From Allobosea sp. (GTDB lineage: Bacteria; Pseudomonadota; Alphaproteobacteria; Rhizobiales; Beijerinckiaceae), in NCBI GenBank assembly GCA_024231975.1, contig JAAEQB010000009.1, positions 124,001 through 188,000 of the forward strand: DNA of 64,000 nucleotides. Direction: 5' to 3'. The notes beneath the pieces are model-generated. The model did not search any database, was not told the DNA's origin, and saw only the letters and a list, made by a program, of their open reading frames with translations. Below, in pieces: positions 7,443 through 16,182 of this stretch (within the stretch, counting starts at the first letter, position 1; each line of letters opens with the position of its first letter). The position numbers were made by a program, and so were the translations under genes.

Positions 7443-7980
7443 CTATTGGAGTCGGCGCCCTTTTGGCGCCGCGACGTCGGCGACGGTCAGCTTGAACCAC
7501 TCGCAGTCGGCGAATCTCCGATGCCAATAGGCTTCAATGCCAGCGGGGTCGTCCGTCGCGATAGCGTGCACAAGCTCGGCCTTTTCTGCGAGCGCGATCT
7601 TGATCTCCCTCACTCGGCGCTCAAGCTCATCGCTGCGCCCGATCTCGTAGTGAGCCCCGACTGGATCAGGTAGACCGAACCGTCATCCGGTCGGCGAGGC
7701 GGGCGCGGCGCCGGAGTGGTCGGAGTGTCTGGCAATACGGCCGTTGAGCCGGCGATCTCCGGTTTTGCCCCGATCCACTCGCGCAGAGCGTCAGCGAGCG
7801 CGACAAGGGCGCTCGCTATCGTGGTGTGAGAGGGAAAACCGGGCTCGCCTCCCTGTAAATGCGCAGTGCAGCACTCGATCTCGGCGCTTTCTTCATTCTG
7901 GCGAAGGACGGCCCATCCGCGGACTCACGATGGATCTCGTTCGTCTTGACGATCGGCTGGTTCCCATCTAGCCTTCTCCT
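7443..7980 (-). pseudogene. Degraded GIY-YIG (MUG113/T5orf172-type) nuclease-domain gene
   Basis: Reading leftward, the segment beginning WIGAKPEIAG leads to DDGSVYLIQSG, the start of a GIY-YIG domain. A one-base frameshift near 7650 then moves the frame to HYEIGRSDELERRVREIKIA and onward to IATDDPAGIEAYWHRRFAD, CEWFKLTVADVAA and a TAG stop at 7445. This order matches MUG113/T5orf172 proteins. The loop between RRFAD and EWF is shorter than usual, and no sound start was found, since the 5' portion carries further frame changes. The gene therefore looks inactivated by at least one frameshift and one small deletion. It lies in the same debris zone as the XRE gene and the ISL3 fragment. Confidence 0.6.
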
Positions 7981-7991
7981 AAATCGTGTTA

Positions 7992-8003
7992 GATAACATT
8001 ATC
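7992..8003 (+). promoter_or_regulatory. Possible LacI-family operator before the lacI-type gene
   Basis: GATAACATTATC is a near-perfect 12-bp dyad (GATAA and TTATC arms) ending 8 bp before the regulator start codon. The position suits autoregulation. It lacks the central CG of classical LacI/GalR sites, so the call is tentative. Confidence 0.3.
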
Positions 8004-8011
8004 GGGATGGA

Positions 8012-9094
8012 ATGACCTTGGCGAAGCGCGCGCTTCCGCATGAGCGAACCAGCCGCCGCGCCACCAGCGCGGAGGTTGCGAAGCTCGCCGGCGTCTCCCG
8101 GACCACCGTCTCCCTCGTTCTCAATGATCGCGGTGGCGAGCTCGGCATCTCCGCCGAGACGCGGGCGCGCGTCGCCGATGCCGCCGCCCGGCTGAGCTAT
8201 CAGCCGAGCCATGCCGCGCGCTCGCTGCGGCGCTGGCGCACCAATGTCATCGCGCTGCTGCTCTATACGCTCGACAGCTTCTACAATGCCGAGATCATCG
8301 GCGCCGCCCATGCCGCTGCTCTCGAGCGCGGCTATTCGCTCAACATCATGTCGGCGAAGTTCGACGAGGTGCACCGGCGGGCCTACTCGCTGCTCTCCGG
8401 CGGCGTTGCCGACGGCGTCATCGTCGCCGCCCCCCCGGCCGATCTCGCCGTGGACCTGAAGAAGCTCGCCGAAAACGGCATGCCGATCGTGGTCATGCAG
8501 CACCACAGCCCCGACCCGGCACTCCAGGCGGTGCGCGTCGATCTGGAGAGGGGCGGCTATGTCGCGACCCGTCATTTGATCGATCTCGGTCATCGCCGCA
8601 TCGCCCATATCGGCAGCGCCTCTCAGCGTCTGCTGAAGCGCCGCGAGCGCTCCGACGGTTATGCGCGGGCGCTCGAGGACGCCGGCATCGCCGCGGATCC
8701 GCACCTCGTCGCGATGGCCGAGCCGAGCCTCGCCGGTGGCTTCTCGGCGATGGAGGAATTGCTGGCGCAGGACGAACGTCCGAGCGCCGTCTTCGTCTAC
8801 AGCGACCAGATGGCAGTCGGCGCGCTGCATGCGCTGCACAAGCATGGCGTGCGCGTCCCAGAAGACATGGCGGTCGTCGGCTTCGACGGCATCGCGCTCG
8901 GCGGCTTCGTCACGCCGGAGCTGACCACCGTCGACTATTCCCGCGCCGATATCGGCCGGCTCGCCGTCGAGGCGGTGATCGGCCGGCTGGAGGGCGGGGC
9001 CGAGCTGCCGCGCGAGCAGGTTCTGCCGGTGCGCCTGCTGGTGCGCGAATCCTGCGGCGGCGTCCGCACCGTCCCGGACGGGGAGGGAGCCTGA
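8012..9094 (+). CDS. LacI-family transcriptional regulator of the sugar operon
   Basis: A 360-residue regulator with an N-terminal HTH (TSAEVAKLAGVSRTTVSLVL) and hinge QPSHAARSLR, followed by a periplasmic-binding-protein-like sugar domain (residues ~75-350). The C-terminal DMAVVGFDGIALGGFVTPELT is typical. LacI regulators normally bind the sugar imported by the neighbouring transporter and release the operator. It lies 50 bp upstream of and in line with a sugar ABC operon and a GH4 glycosidase, so it probably controls them. The inducer may be an alpha-galactoside or a similar sugar. Confidence 0.9.
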   Translation: MTLAKRALPHERTSRRATSAEVAKLAGVSRTTVSLVLNDRGGELGISAETRARVADAAARLSYQPSHAARSLRRWRTNVIALLLYTLDSFYNAEIIGAAHAAALERGYSLNIMSAKFDEVHRRAYSLLSGGVADGVIVAAPPADLAVDLKKLAENGMPIVVMQHHSPDPALQAVRVDLERGGYVATRHLIDLGHRRIAHIGSASQRLLKRRERSDGYARALEDAGIAADPHLVAMAEPSLAGGFSAMEELLAQDERPSAVFVYSDQMAVGALHALHKHGVRVPEDMAVVGFDGIALGGFVTPELTTVDYSRADIGRLAVEAVIGRLEGGAELPREQVLPVRLLVRESCGGVRTVPDGEGA

Positions 9095-9144
9095 CCAAGC
9101 CTATTACGTTTCAACGACAAAAAAGACCCAGGGAGATCGAAACA

Positions 9145-10428
9145 ATGGCGACCATCACCAAGCGCAGTTTCCTGAAGACGAGCCTGTGCGCCGGCATCGG
9201 CGCTGGAACCGGCATGTACTTTGGTGCAGCGAGCGCCCAGAAGGCGGCATCGCTGGTCATGACCTCCTGGGGCTCGCCCGCCGAGATCGCGGCCTTCAAT
9301 GCGCAGATCGAGCGGTACAAGGCCAGCAATCCCAACGTCGCCATCAAGCTCGAGGTCGTTCCGAGCGGCCAGTACTACCAGCAGCTCGACACCCGTTTCG
9401 CCGGCAAGCAGGCGCCGGACATCTTCCGCGCCCAGTATCAGCGGATCGGGCGCTATGGGCAGAGCGGCGCGGCGATCGACCTGTCGCAATATCTCGACGC
9501 CGGTTTCGGCCAGGATTTCCTGCCCTCGGTCTGGCGGGCGTCGACCATCAAGGGCAAGCCGCATGCCCTGCCGCATCATACCGACACCTTCGCGCTGTTC
9601 TACAACGCCGAGATCTTCGAAAAATGCGGCATCGAGGCGCCCAAGAGCCTCGACAAGAGCTGGACCTGGCAGGAGTTCATCAGCGCCGCGAAGCTGGCCA
9701 AGGAGAAGGCCGGGCTGAACTACGCCTTCGCTATGAACTGGCAGAACTCGAACGCCTATCGCTGGCTGATGTATCTCTATCAGCATGGCGGCCAGCTGCT
9801 CGACAACGAGCTCAAGGGCCCGCAGATCAACACGAAGGAGGCGGCCGAGACCGTCGCCTGGACCCAGAGCTGGTTCAAGGACGCGCTCGTCCCGCCCAAC
9901 ACCTCGCTGAAGAGCTCCGAGCCGGTGCAGAACCTGTTCGCCACCGGCAAGATCGCCATGTTGCTGCATGGCGACTGGCAAATCCCCTTCATCCAGGACC
10001 AGGCCAAGTTCAAATGGGGCGTCACCTATCTGCCACGTGACGTGGCGATGGCGGCCGATCTCGGCGGCAACGCTCTGGCGGTCTCGCGCGACAGCAAGAG
10101 CCCGGACGTCGCGGCCGATTTCGTCAAGTTCATGGTCGCGGAGGAGGCGATGCGCGAGTTCGTCACCAAGGCGCAGTTCCTGCCCGTGCGCAAATCGCTG
10201 AAGGACAAGGGCCTCGTCTATGAGATCCGCAACGAGGAGATGAAGGTCTTCCTCGAGCAGTCGGCGACCGTGCCGGAGCATCTCGTCAGCACCATCGTCC
10301 TGCCGACCTGGGACCGCTTCAACGCCAAGCTGGCCGACGAGCTCGAGCTTGCCTTCACCTCCGGCCAGTCGCCGACCGCGACGGTCGGGAACATCGAGAA
10401 GCACGTGCGCTCGACGCTGCTGGTCTGA
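9145..10428 (+). CDS. Sugar ABC transporter substrate-binding protein (family 1)
   Basis: A 427-residue periplasmic binding protein. The N-terminus KRSFLKTSLCAGIGAGTG with an A-S-A-Q cleavage site is an export signal with a single-arginine Tat-like look. The mature part has the extracellular solute-binding family 1 (MalE/UgpB-like) pattern with PDIFRAQYQRI, a domain around LHGDWQIP and FVKFMVAEEAMREF near the end. It delivers a sugar to the two permeases encoded next. AGGGAGA precedes the ATG. The stop codon overlaps the first permease start (TGATG). Confidence 0.92.
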   Translation: MATITKRSFLKTSLCAGIGAGTGMYFGAASAQKAASLVMTSWGSPAEIAAFNAQIERYKASNPNVAIKLEVVPSGQYYQQLDTRFAGKQAPDIFRAQYQRIGRYGQSGAAIDLSQYLDAGFGQDFLPSVWRASTIKGKPHALPHHTDTFALFYNAEIFEKCGIEAPKSLDKSWTWQEFISAAKLAKEKAGLNYAFAMNWQNSNAYRWLMYLYQHGGQLLDNELKGPQINTKEAAETVAWTQSWFKDALVPPNTSLKSSEPVQNLFATGKIAMLLHGDWQIPFIQDQAKFKWGVTYLPRDVAMAADLGGNALAVSRDSKSPDVAADFVKFMVAEEAMREFVTKAQFLPVRKSLKDKGLVYEIRNEEMKVFLEQSATVPEHLVSTIVLPTWDRFNAKLADELELAFTSGQSPTATVGNIEKHVRSTLLV

Positions 10429-11384
10429 TGGCGGCGGTGATGGCGATCGCGGAAAACCTGAGAGGGCCGGCAGTTAGCCGGCCTTCGGCGGCCGATGCGC
10501 GGCGCTACTGGCTGCAAGCCAGGCGCAACCAGCTGACGCCCTACCTGTTCATCGCCCCGAACATGGCGCTCTTCTCTATCTTCGTCTTCTTCCCGCTGCT
10601 CTACGCGTTCTACATCAGCCTGCGGGAATGGAGCCTGATCGATACGCCGCGCTATATCGGGCTGGAGAACTATGCCCGGCTCGCTCATGACACGCTGTTC
10701 TGGCAGTCGCTGAGCAACACCGCGGTCTACTCCGTCGCCACCGTCCCGATGAGCCTCGCCATCGGCCTCGCACTGGCGCTCGCCCTCAATCGCGACCTCT
10801 TCGGCCGCACTCTGCTGCGCAGCGTCTTCTTCCTGCCGGTGGTGATCTCGAACGTTGCCACGGCGGTGATCGCTGCCTGGCTCTTCAATGACAATTACGG
10901 CGTCATCAACACGCTGCTGCAACAGGTCGGGATCGGCCCCGTCGCCTGGCTGTCCTCGCCGCGCTGGGCGCTGTTCTCCCTGATCGTCACCTCGCTCTGG
11001 GTTCGGGTCGGCTTCTGCATGGTGGTCTATCTCGCCGCGCTGCAGTCGATCTCGCCGACCTATTACGACGCCGCGCAGATGGACGGCGCCAGCCGCTGGC
11101 AGCAGTTCCGCTTCGTCACCTGGCCGCTGCTGCGGCCGGCCACCTTCCTGCTGCTGATCCTGGGCGTGATCCACTCCTTCCAGGTCTTCGACCTGATCTA
11201 CGTCATGACCGGCGGCGGCCCCGGTTTCTCGACGACGATGATCGTCCAGTACATCTACCAGGCTGCCTTCGTCGGTTCGGAGATGGGCTATGCCAGCGCC
11301 ATGGGCATGGTCCTGTTCGTGATGATCCTGATCTTCACCCTGCTGCAATGGCGGGTGAACCGCCGGGTCGAGGACGTGGCATGA
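10428..11384 (+). CDS. Sugar ABC transporter permease (MalF-like)
   Basis: A 318-residue inner-membrane permease with six predicted helices and the cytoplasmic EAA loop YYDAAQMDGASRWQQFRFVTWPLLRP that docks on the ATPase. It forms a heterodimer with the next permease and receives sugar from the binding protein encoded upstream. The start at 10428 overlaps the binding-protein stop codon; a second in-frame ATG at 10440 is an alternative. No ATPase gene is found in this operon, so a shared MsmK-like ATPase encoded elsewhere is probably used. Confidence 0.92.
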   Translation: MAAVMAIAENLRGPAVSRPSAADARRYWLQARRNQLTPYLFIAPNMALFSIFVFFPLLYAFYISLREWSLIDTPRYIGLENYARLAHDTLFWQSLSNTAVYSVATVPMSLAIGLALALALNRDLFGRTLLRSVFFLPVVISNVATAVIAAWLFNDNYGVINTLLQQVGIGPVAWLSSPRWALFSLIVTSLWVRVGFCMVVYLAALQSISPTYYDAAQMDGASRWQQFRFVTWPLLRPATFLLLILGVIHSFQVFDLIYVMTGGGPGFSTTMIVQYIYQAAFVGSEMGYASAMGMVLFVMILIFTLLQWRVNRRVEDVA

Positions 11385-11394
11385 GGGCGCCGTC

Positions 11395-12240
11395 ATGATC
11401 GCGGGAACGAGCCGCAGCGCCCTGACCGGGCGCCTCGAAACCACGGGCATCTGGCTGCTCCTCGTCGCGGGCGCCGGGATCATGTTCTTCCCGGTCTACT
11501 GGATGTTCGCGACCGCGGTTCGGCCGAAAGACGAGGTCTTCAGCGGCGCCGCCGGCCTGATCCCGTCGAGCTTCGTCTGGCAGAACTTCACTGACGCGAT
11601 CGGGCGCGTGCCGTTCCTGAGCTGGACGGCGAATTCGCTGATCATCACCCTGTTCGCCGTGGTGATCACCGTGACGATCAACCTGCTCTGCGGCTACGCC
11701 TTCGCCAAGTTCCGCTTCGCCGGCCGCGACATCCTCTTCCTCGCGGTGCTGTCGGCGCTGATGATCCCCTTCCAGGTCATCATCGTGCCGCTCTTCCTGG
11801 TGGTCTCCGAGCTCGGCCTGCTCAGCGACTACTGGGGCGTCATCCTGCCGCGCGCCGCCGAGGCCTTCGGCATCTTCATGGTGCGCCAGTTCATGGTCTC
11901 GATCCCCGACGAACTGCTCGAGGCGGCGCGCATCGACGGCGCCAGCGAGCTCAAGATCTTCTTCAAGATCGTCGTACCACTCTCGAAGCCGATCATCGCC
12001 GTCCTGGTGATCTTCACCTTCATGTGGCGCTGGAACGATTTCGCCCTGCCGCTGATCGTGATGATGAAGCACGAGATGTACACCGTGCAGCTCGGCCTCA
12101 ACCTGCTGCGCGGCCAGTTCAACACCGAATGGTCGATGATCATGGCGATCGCGCTGCTCTCGCTGGTGCCGATGCTGATCATCTTCACCTTCTTCCAGCG
12201 CTATTTCGTCCAGGGCATCTCCGGCTCCGGCCTCAAGTAA
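11395..12240 (+). CDS. Sugar ABC transporter permease (MalG-like)
   Basis: A 281-residue permease with six helices and the EAA-loop sequence ELLEAARIDGASELKIFFKI. The C-terminal FQRYFVQGISGSGLK is the classic ending of MalG/CUT1 permeases. It begins 10 bp after the MalF-like gene and completes the membrane part of the importer. The GH4 glycosidase gene follows 56 bp downstream. Confidence 0.93.
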   Translation: MIAGTSRSALTGRLETTGIWLLLVAGAGIMFFPVYWMFATAVRPKDEVFSGAAGLIPSSFVWQNFTDAIGRVPFLSWTANSLIITLFAVVITVTINLLCGYAFAKFRFAGRDILFLAVLSALMIPFQVIIVPLFLVVSELGLLSDYWGVILPRAAEAFGIFMVRQFMVSIPDELLEAARIDGASELKIFFKIVVPLSKPIIAVLVIFTFMWRWNDFALPLIVMMKHEMYTVQLGLNLLRGQFNTEWSMIMAIALLSLVPMLIIFTFFQRYFVQGISGSGLK

Positions 12241-12296
12241 CCGCTCGCGCAAGAGCGCGGGCCGACCCGTTTCGACGTTTCGAGAAGGACAATACC

Positions 12297-13595
12297 GTGG
12301 TCAAGATCGCCATGATGGGCGCGGGCAGCGCCGTCTTCGTCAAGAACCTGCTGACCGACATCCTGAACTTCACCGAGCTCGGGCGCGTCGTGATCTCGCT
12401 GCACGACATCGATCCCGAGCGGCTCGAGACCGGCGGCATGATGGCGCGCTGGACGGCCAAGCAATTCGGCGCCGATGCGGTGATCGAGGAGCATCTCGAC
12501 CGTCGCCGCGCGCTCGAAGGCTGCGACTTCGTCATCAACATGGTCCAGATCGGCATGCACGAAGCGACCATGATCGACTTCGACATACCCCGGAAATACG
12601 GGCTGAAGCAGACCATCGCCGACACGGTCGGCATCGGCGGCATCTTCCGGGGCCTGCGCACCATCCCCTTCATGCTCGACCTCGTCGCCGACATGCGCGA
12701 GCTCTGCCCGAACGCAGTGCTGCTGAACTACACCAACCCGATGAGCATCCTGACCTGGGCGGTCTACAAGGCCTATCCCGAGCAGCGCGTCGTCGGCCTC
12801 TGCCACAATGTCCAGCACACGGCGCGCGACCTTGCGACCTATCTCGGCGTCGAGCAGTCCAGGCTGAGCTATGACTGCGCCGGCATCAACCACATGACCT
12901 GGTTCCTCAAGCTCCAGATCGACGGCAAGGATGCCTATCCGGCGCTGCGCCGGGCGATGGCCGACCCGGAAATCTACGCCAGGGACAAGGTCCGCTTCGA
13001 GCTGATGCGCACGCTCGGCTGGTTCGTCAGCGAATCCAGCGAGCACAATGCCGAATACACCCCGTACTTCCTGCGCCGCGACGACCAGATCGCGCAATAC
13101 GACGTGCCGGTCGATGAGTATGTCCGGCGCAGCATCCGCAATCTCGGCCGCTACACTGAGACGCGCCGCAAGCTCCAGGCCGGCGAGGCCTTCCCGCTCG
13201 AGCGCAGCGACGAATACGGCTCCCTGATCATCCGCGCCATGGTCACTGGCGAGCCGACGGTGATCTACGGCAATGTCGAGAACACCAGGCTGATCGACAA
13301 CCTGCCCGAAGGCTGCTGTGTCGAGGTGCCGGTCATCGTCGACCGCAATGGCCTGCGCCCCTGCCATGCCGGCACGCTGCCGCCGGAGCTGGCGGCGCAT
13401 TGCGCGCCGCATGTCTTCGTCCAGGACCTGACGGTGCGCGCTGCGCTCGACGGTGACCGCGAGCGCGTCCACCGGGCTGCGGCGCTCGACCGCCATGCGG
13501 CGAGCGTGCTCTCGTTGCAGGAAACGCGGTGCATGGTCGACGAACTGCTCGCCGCCCATGGCGACGCCCTGCCGAAATGGAAGGGCGCCGCCTGA
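12297..13595 (+). CDS. Glycoside hydrolase family 4 (alpha-galactosidase/alpha-glucosidase type)
   Basis: A 432-residue cytoplasmic GH4 enzyme. GH4 enzymes use NAD+ and a divalent metal (usually Mn2+) and cleave glycosides through a redox elimination mechanism. The N-terminus VVKIAMMGAGSAVF is the NAD-binding Rossmann start. Metal and sugar ligands appear as VVGLCHNVQ (Cys, His) and GINHMTWF (His), and ESSEHNAEYTPYF follows the MelA pattern. The GTG at 12297 has AGAAGGA upstream. Lack of a signal peptide fits cleavage of sugar imported by the operon's transporter. An alpha-galactoside is the best guess, but a glucoside or galacturonide is possible. Confidence 0.88.
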   Translation: MVKIAMMGAGSAVFVKNLLTDILNFTELGRVVISLHDIDPERLETGGMMARWTAKQFGADAVIEEHLDRRRALEGCDFVINMVQIGMHEATMIDFDIPRKYGLKQTIADTVGIGGIFRGLRTIPFMLDLVADMRELCPNAVLLNYTNPMSILTWAVYKAYPEQRVVGLCHNVQHTARDLATYLGVEQSRLSYDCAGINHMTWFLKLQIDGKDAYPALRRAMADPEIYARDKVRFELMRTLGWFVSESSEHNAEYTPYFLRRDDQIAQYDVPVDEYVRRSIRNLGRYTETRRKLQAGEAFPLERSDEYGSLIIRAMVTGEPTVIYGNVENTRLIDNLPEGCCVEVPVIVDRNGLRPCHAGTLPPELAAHCAPHVFVQDLTVRAALDGDRERVHRAAALDRHAASVLSLQETRCMVDELLAAHGDALPKWKGAA

Positions 13596-13631
13596 GCGTC
13601 GCAGGTCACCCTCTCGAAAGGGGGCGTACCA

Positions 13632-13741
13632 ATGCCGCCGATCAGCCTTGCCATCGTCGGCCGAGGCAGTATCGGCGCATCGCGGCGGTCCAGGCGATCG
13701 GAACCTGTCCGCGCATGCTAGTCAGCGAGCGGAGCCGTTGA
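13632..13741 (+). pseudogene. Broken start of a Gfo/Idh/MocA-type oxidoreductase
   Basis: ATG 13632, preceded by AAAGGGGG, begins MPPISLAIVGRGSIG, an N-terminal Rossmann motif of the Gfo/Idh/MocA family. The frame soon stops, but a shifted frame continues as RRIAAVQAIGTCPRMLVSER, as expected after the GxGxIG loop, and ends at 13741. The rest of the gene (about 300 codons) is missing because the convergent formylglycine-generating enzyme gene begins there. It is a relic marking a rearrangement at the end of the sugar operon. Confidence 0.6.
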
Positions 13742-14690
13742 TGTCATAGGCGACTCGAAAGCCGGTATGGCTCGTGCTGGTATCGGGCGTGTTCCCGATG
13801 CGGGCCGCGATGCGGTAGCGGAAGCAATAGGAGCGCTGGCAGAGGAACGAGCCGCCCTTGAGCAGATGTCGGCCCTCGCGAGCCGCGGCCATGTTCAGCG
13901 CTCGGGCGGTCCGTTTCAGCGAGCGGACACGGAAGGCGTCCGCATTCCACTCCCAGACGTTGCCGCACATCTGGAACAGGCCGTAGCCGTTCGGCGCGAA
14001 GGCGCGTGCCGGCGCCGTGCCGCGATAGCCGTCGGCGCCGGTATCGTGCGCTGGAAACGCGCCCTGCCAGATGTTGCAGGGCAGGAAATCGACGTCGTCG
14101 GGTTCCCGGTCGCCCCAGGGGAACATCGCGCCGGTGAGGCCGCCGCGGGCGGCGTGTTCCCATTCCGCTTCCGATGGCAGCCGTCCACCGGCCCAGGCGG
14201 CGAAGGCGAGGGCGTCGCGGTGCGAGATGTGGACAACGGGGTGATCCGTTCGCCCGGCGAGATCCGATCCCGGCCCCTCCGGCGCATGCCAGCAGGCGCC
14301 CTCGACCTTGCGCCACCATTCCGCGCCGGTCACCTGCGCGCTGCCGCCATTGTCCGCTGGCAGGTGCCCCGCGAAGACGAAGGACCAGCCGAAGCGTTCC
14401 GCCTCGGAGATATAGCGGGTGGCTGCGACGAAGCGCTGGAAGCGTTCATTGGTGACGGCCGCCTCGTCCAGCCGGAAGGGCGAGAGCGTGACGAAGCGGC
14501 GTGGGCCTTCGCCGTCGCCCTCGAAGATCGGTGCGTCGGTGCCGATCTCGGCACGCCCGCCGGGGATGATGACGATTGTCGAGCTGTCGCTACCGTGGTC
14601 CGATGCGACCGGAGCCGGCGTCCCGCCCACGGCCTGGCCGCGCCCGCGGGAGGCGCAACCGCAGCCGGGATTCGGGTCAGTCCTCTTCAA
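13722..14690 (-). CDS. Formylglycine-generating enzyme (sulfatase-activating, FGE/SUMF1 type)
   Basis: FGE converts the cysteine of a nascent sulfatase CxPxR motif into the catalytic formylglycine, using oxygen. The domain runs from IIPGGRAEIGTD to HTGFRVAYDI. The paired active-site cysteines occur as GGSFLCQRSYCFRYR, matching GGSYMCHRSYCYRYR of human FGE, and MCGNVWEW is also present. TTG 14690 is chosen because GAGG lies 6 nt upstream and the N-terminus then reads LKRTDPNPGC, as in bacterial FGEs; it overlaps tctA slightly. It is the last gene of the operon behind the ATTTGATCAAAT operator and should mature the two Cys-type sulfatases encoded at 26370-29248. Confidence 0.9.
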   Translation of the reverse strand: MKRTDPNPGCGCASRGRGQAVGGTPAPVASDHGSDSSTIVIIPGGRAEIGTDAPIFEGDGEGPRRFVTLSPFRLDEAAVTNERFQRFVAATRYISEAERFGWSFVFAGHLPADNGGSAQVTGAEWWRKVEGACWHAPEGPGSDLAGRTDHPVVHISHRDALAFAAWAGGRLPSEAEWEHAARGGLTGAMFPWGDREPDDVDFLPCNIWQGAFPAHDTGADGYRGTAPARAFAPNGYGLFQMCGNVWEWNADAFRVRSLKRTARALNMAAAREGRHLLKGGSFLCQRSYCFRYRIAARIGNTPDTSTSHTGFRVAYDINGSAR

Positions 14691-16182
14691 CAAAAACCTC
14701 GCTGCGCTTGCGTGTGACCGACGGTAGCAGCAGCACACAGAGCAGGCCGGCGGTGGCGGCCAACAGGGCCGCGCTGAGCGGTTCCGTGACGAGATAGCTC
14801 GGATCGCCGCGCGACAACACCATTGCCCGGCGCAGATAGGTCTCCATCATCGGCCCGAGTACGAAGCCGAGCAGCAGCGGCGTCAGCTCGAAGCCGAGTT
14901 TCACCAGCAGGTAGCCGATCAGGCCGAAGGCGGCGAGCGTATAGAGGTCGAACACGTTCGAGGCGACCGAGTAGACCCCGATCGCCGAGAAGGCGATGAT
15001 GCCGGGGAACAGGATGTAGTAGGGGACGCTGAGCAGGCGCACCCAGATGCCGATCAGCGGCAGGTTGAGCAGCACCAGCATCAGGTTACCGATCCACATC
15101 GAGGCGATCAGCCCCCAGAACAGTTCGGGCTTGTCGGTGATGACGCTGGGTCCGGGCGCGATGCCCTGGATCGTCATCGCGCCGACCATCAGTGCCATCA
15201 CGGCATTGGCCGGCAGCCCCAGCGTCAGCATCGGGATAAACGATGTCTGGGCGCCGGCATTGTTGGCGCTTTCAGGCCCGGCGACACCCTCGATCGCGCC
15301 CTTGCCGAAGCGCGACGGGTTCTTCGCGAGCTTCTTCTCGATCGCATAGGAGGCGAAGGAGGCGAGCAGCGCGCCGCCGCCGGGCAGCACGCCGAGAATG
15401 GTGCCGATCACGGTGCCGCGCGCGATCGGCGCAGCCGAAGCCCTGAGGTCCGTCGCCGACGGCATCAGCTCCGAGACCGTCTTCACGCCGACCTCGCGCT
15501 CCTGCTCGTCCTCGAGGTTCCGGAAGATCTCGGCGATGCCGAAGACGCCGACCGCGATCGCGACGATGCCGAGCCCGTCGGCGAGTTCGCCGACGCCGAA
15601 GGTGTAGCGCAGCTGGCCCGAGTTCACATCGGTGCCGACGAGGCCGAGCAGCATGCCGAGCACGATCATTGCCAGCGCCTTGAGCACGGATCCATGCGCC
15701 AGGGCGGTCGAGGCGACGAGGCCGAGCAGGATCAGCGAGAAATATTCCGCCGGCCCGAATTTGAGCGCCACGGTCGTCAGCGGCTCGGCGAACCAGGCGA
15801 TCACCAGGGTGGCGAAGCTGCCGGCGATGAAGGAGCCGATGGCGGCGATGCCCAGCGCCGCGCCGGCCCGGCCCTGGCGCGCCATCTGGTAGCCATCGAT
15901 CGCGGTCACGGCCGAGCTCGCCTCGCCCGGCAGGTTGATCAGGATCGCGGTGGTCGAGCCGCCATATTGCGCGCCGTAATAGATCCCCGCCAGCATGATC
16001 AGCGAGGTCTCGGGCGACATGGTGAAGGTGATCGGCAGCAGCAGCGCGACCGTGGCGGCGGGGCCGATGCCGGGCAGGACACCGACGAGCGTGCCGAGCA
16101 GGGCGCCGATGAAGCAGAACAGCAGGTTGGTCGGCGTGATCGCCACCTGCAGGCCGAGCAGGAGATGGCCGAGCAGATCCAT
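14677..16182 (-). CDS. tctA: Tripartite tricarboxylate transporter, large membrane subunit TctA
   Basis: A ~501-residue, 11-12-helix permease. Family hallmarks are GVLPGIGPAATVALLLPITF near the N-terminus, IYYGAQYGGSTTAILINLPG, and EGVAGPESANNAGAQTSFIP in the middle. TctA works with TctB and a periplasmic TctC to take up carboxylates using the ion gradient. ATG 16182 overlaps the tctB stop (TGATG); a GTG one codon earlier is possible. Position in the sulfatase-linked operon suggests the substrate is an acidic intermediate or a sulfonated carboxylate rather than citrate, but that is inference. Confidence 0.93.
   Translation of the reverse strand: MDLLGHLLLGLQVAITPTNLLFCFIGALLGTLVGVLPGIGPAATVALLLPITFTMSPETSLIMLAGIYYGAQYGGSTTAILINLPGEASSAVTAIDGYQMARQGRAGAALGIAAIGSFIAGSFATLVIAWFAEPLTTVALKFGPAEYFSLILLGLVASTALAHGSVLKALAMIVLGMLLGLVGTDVNSGQLRYTFGVGELADGLGIVAIAVGVFGIAEIFRNLEDEQEREVGVKTVSELMPSATDLRASAAPIARGTVIGTILGVLPGGGALLASFASYAIEKKLAKNPSRFGKGAIEGVAGPESANNAGAQTSFIPMLTLGLPANAVMALMVGAMTIQGIAPGPSVITDKPELFWGLIASMWIGNLMLVLLNLPLIGIWVRLLSVPYYILFPGIIAFSAIGVYSVASNVFDLYTLAAFGLIGYLLVKLGFELTPLLLGFVLGPMMETYLRRAMVLSRGDPSYLVTEPLSAALLAATAGLLCVLLLPSVTRKRSEVFVEED

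Noticed and set aside
7446..7673. Plus-strand small gene in the GIY-YIG region
   Set aside because: The minus strand carries ordered GIY-YIG motifs over the same bases; the plus frame has none.
12201..13559. Long open frame (about 450 codons) on the minus strand across the GH4 gene
   Set aside because: It is antisense to a gene with clear GH4 motifs, has no recognisable domain and reflects the high GC content.
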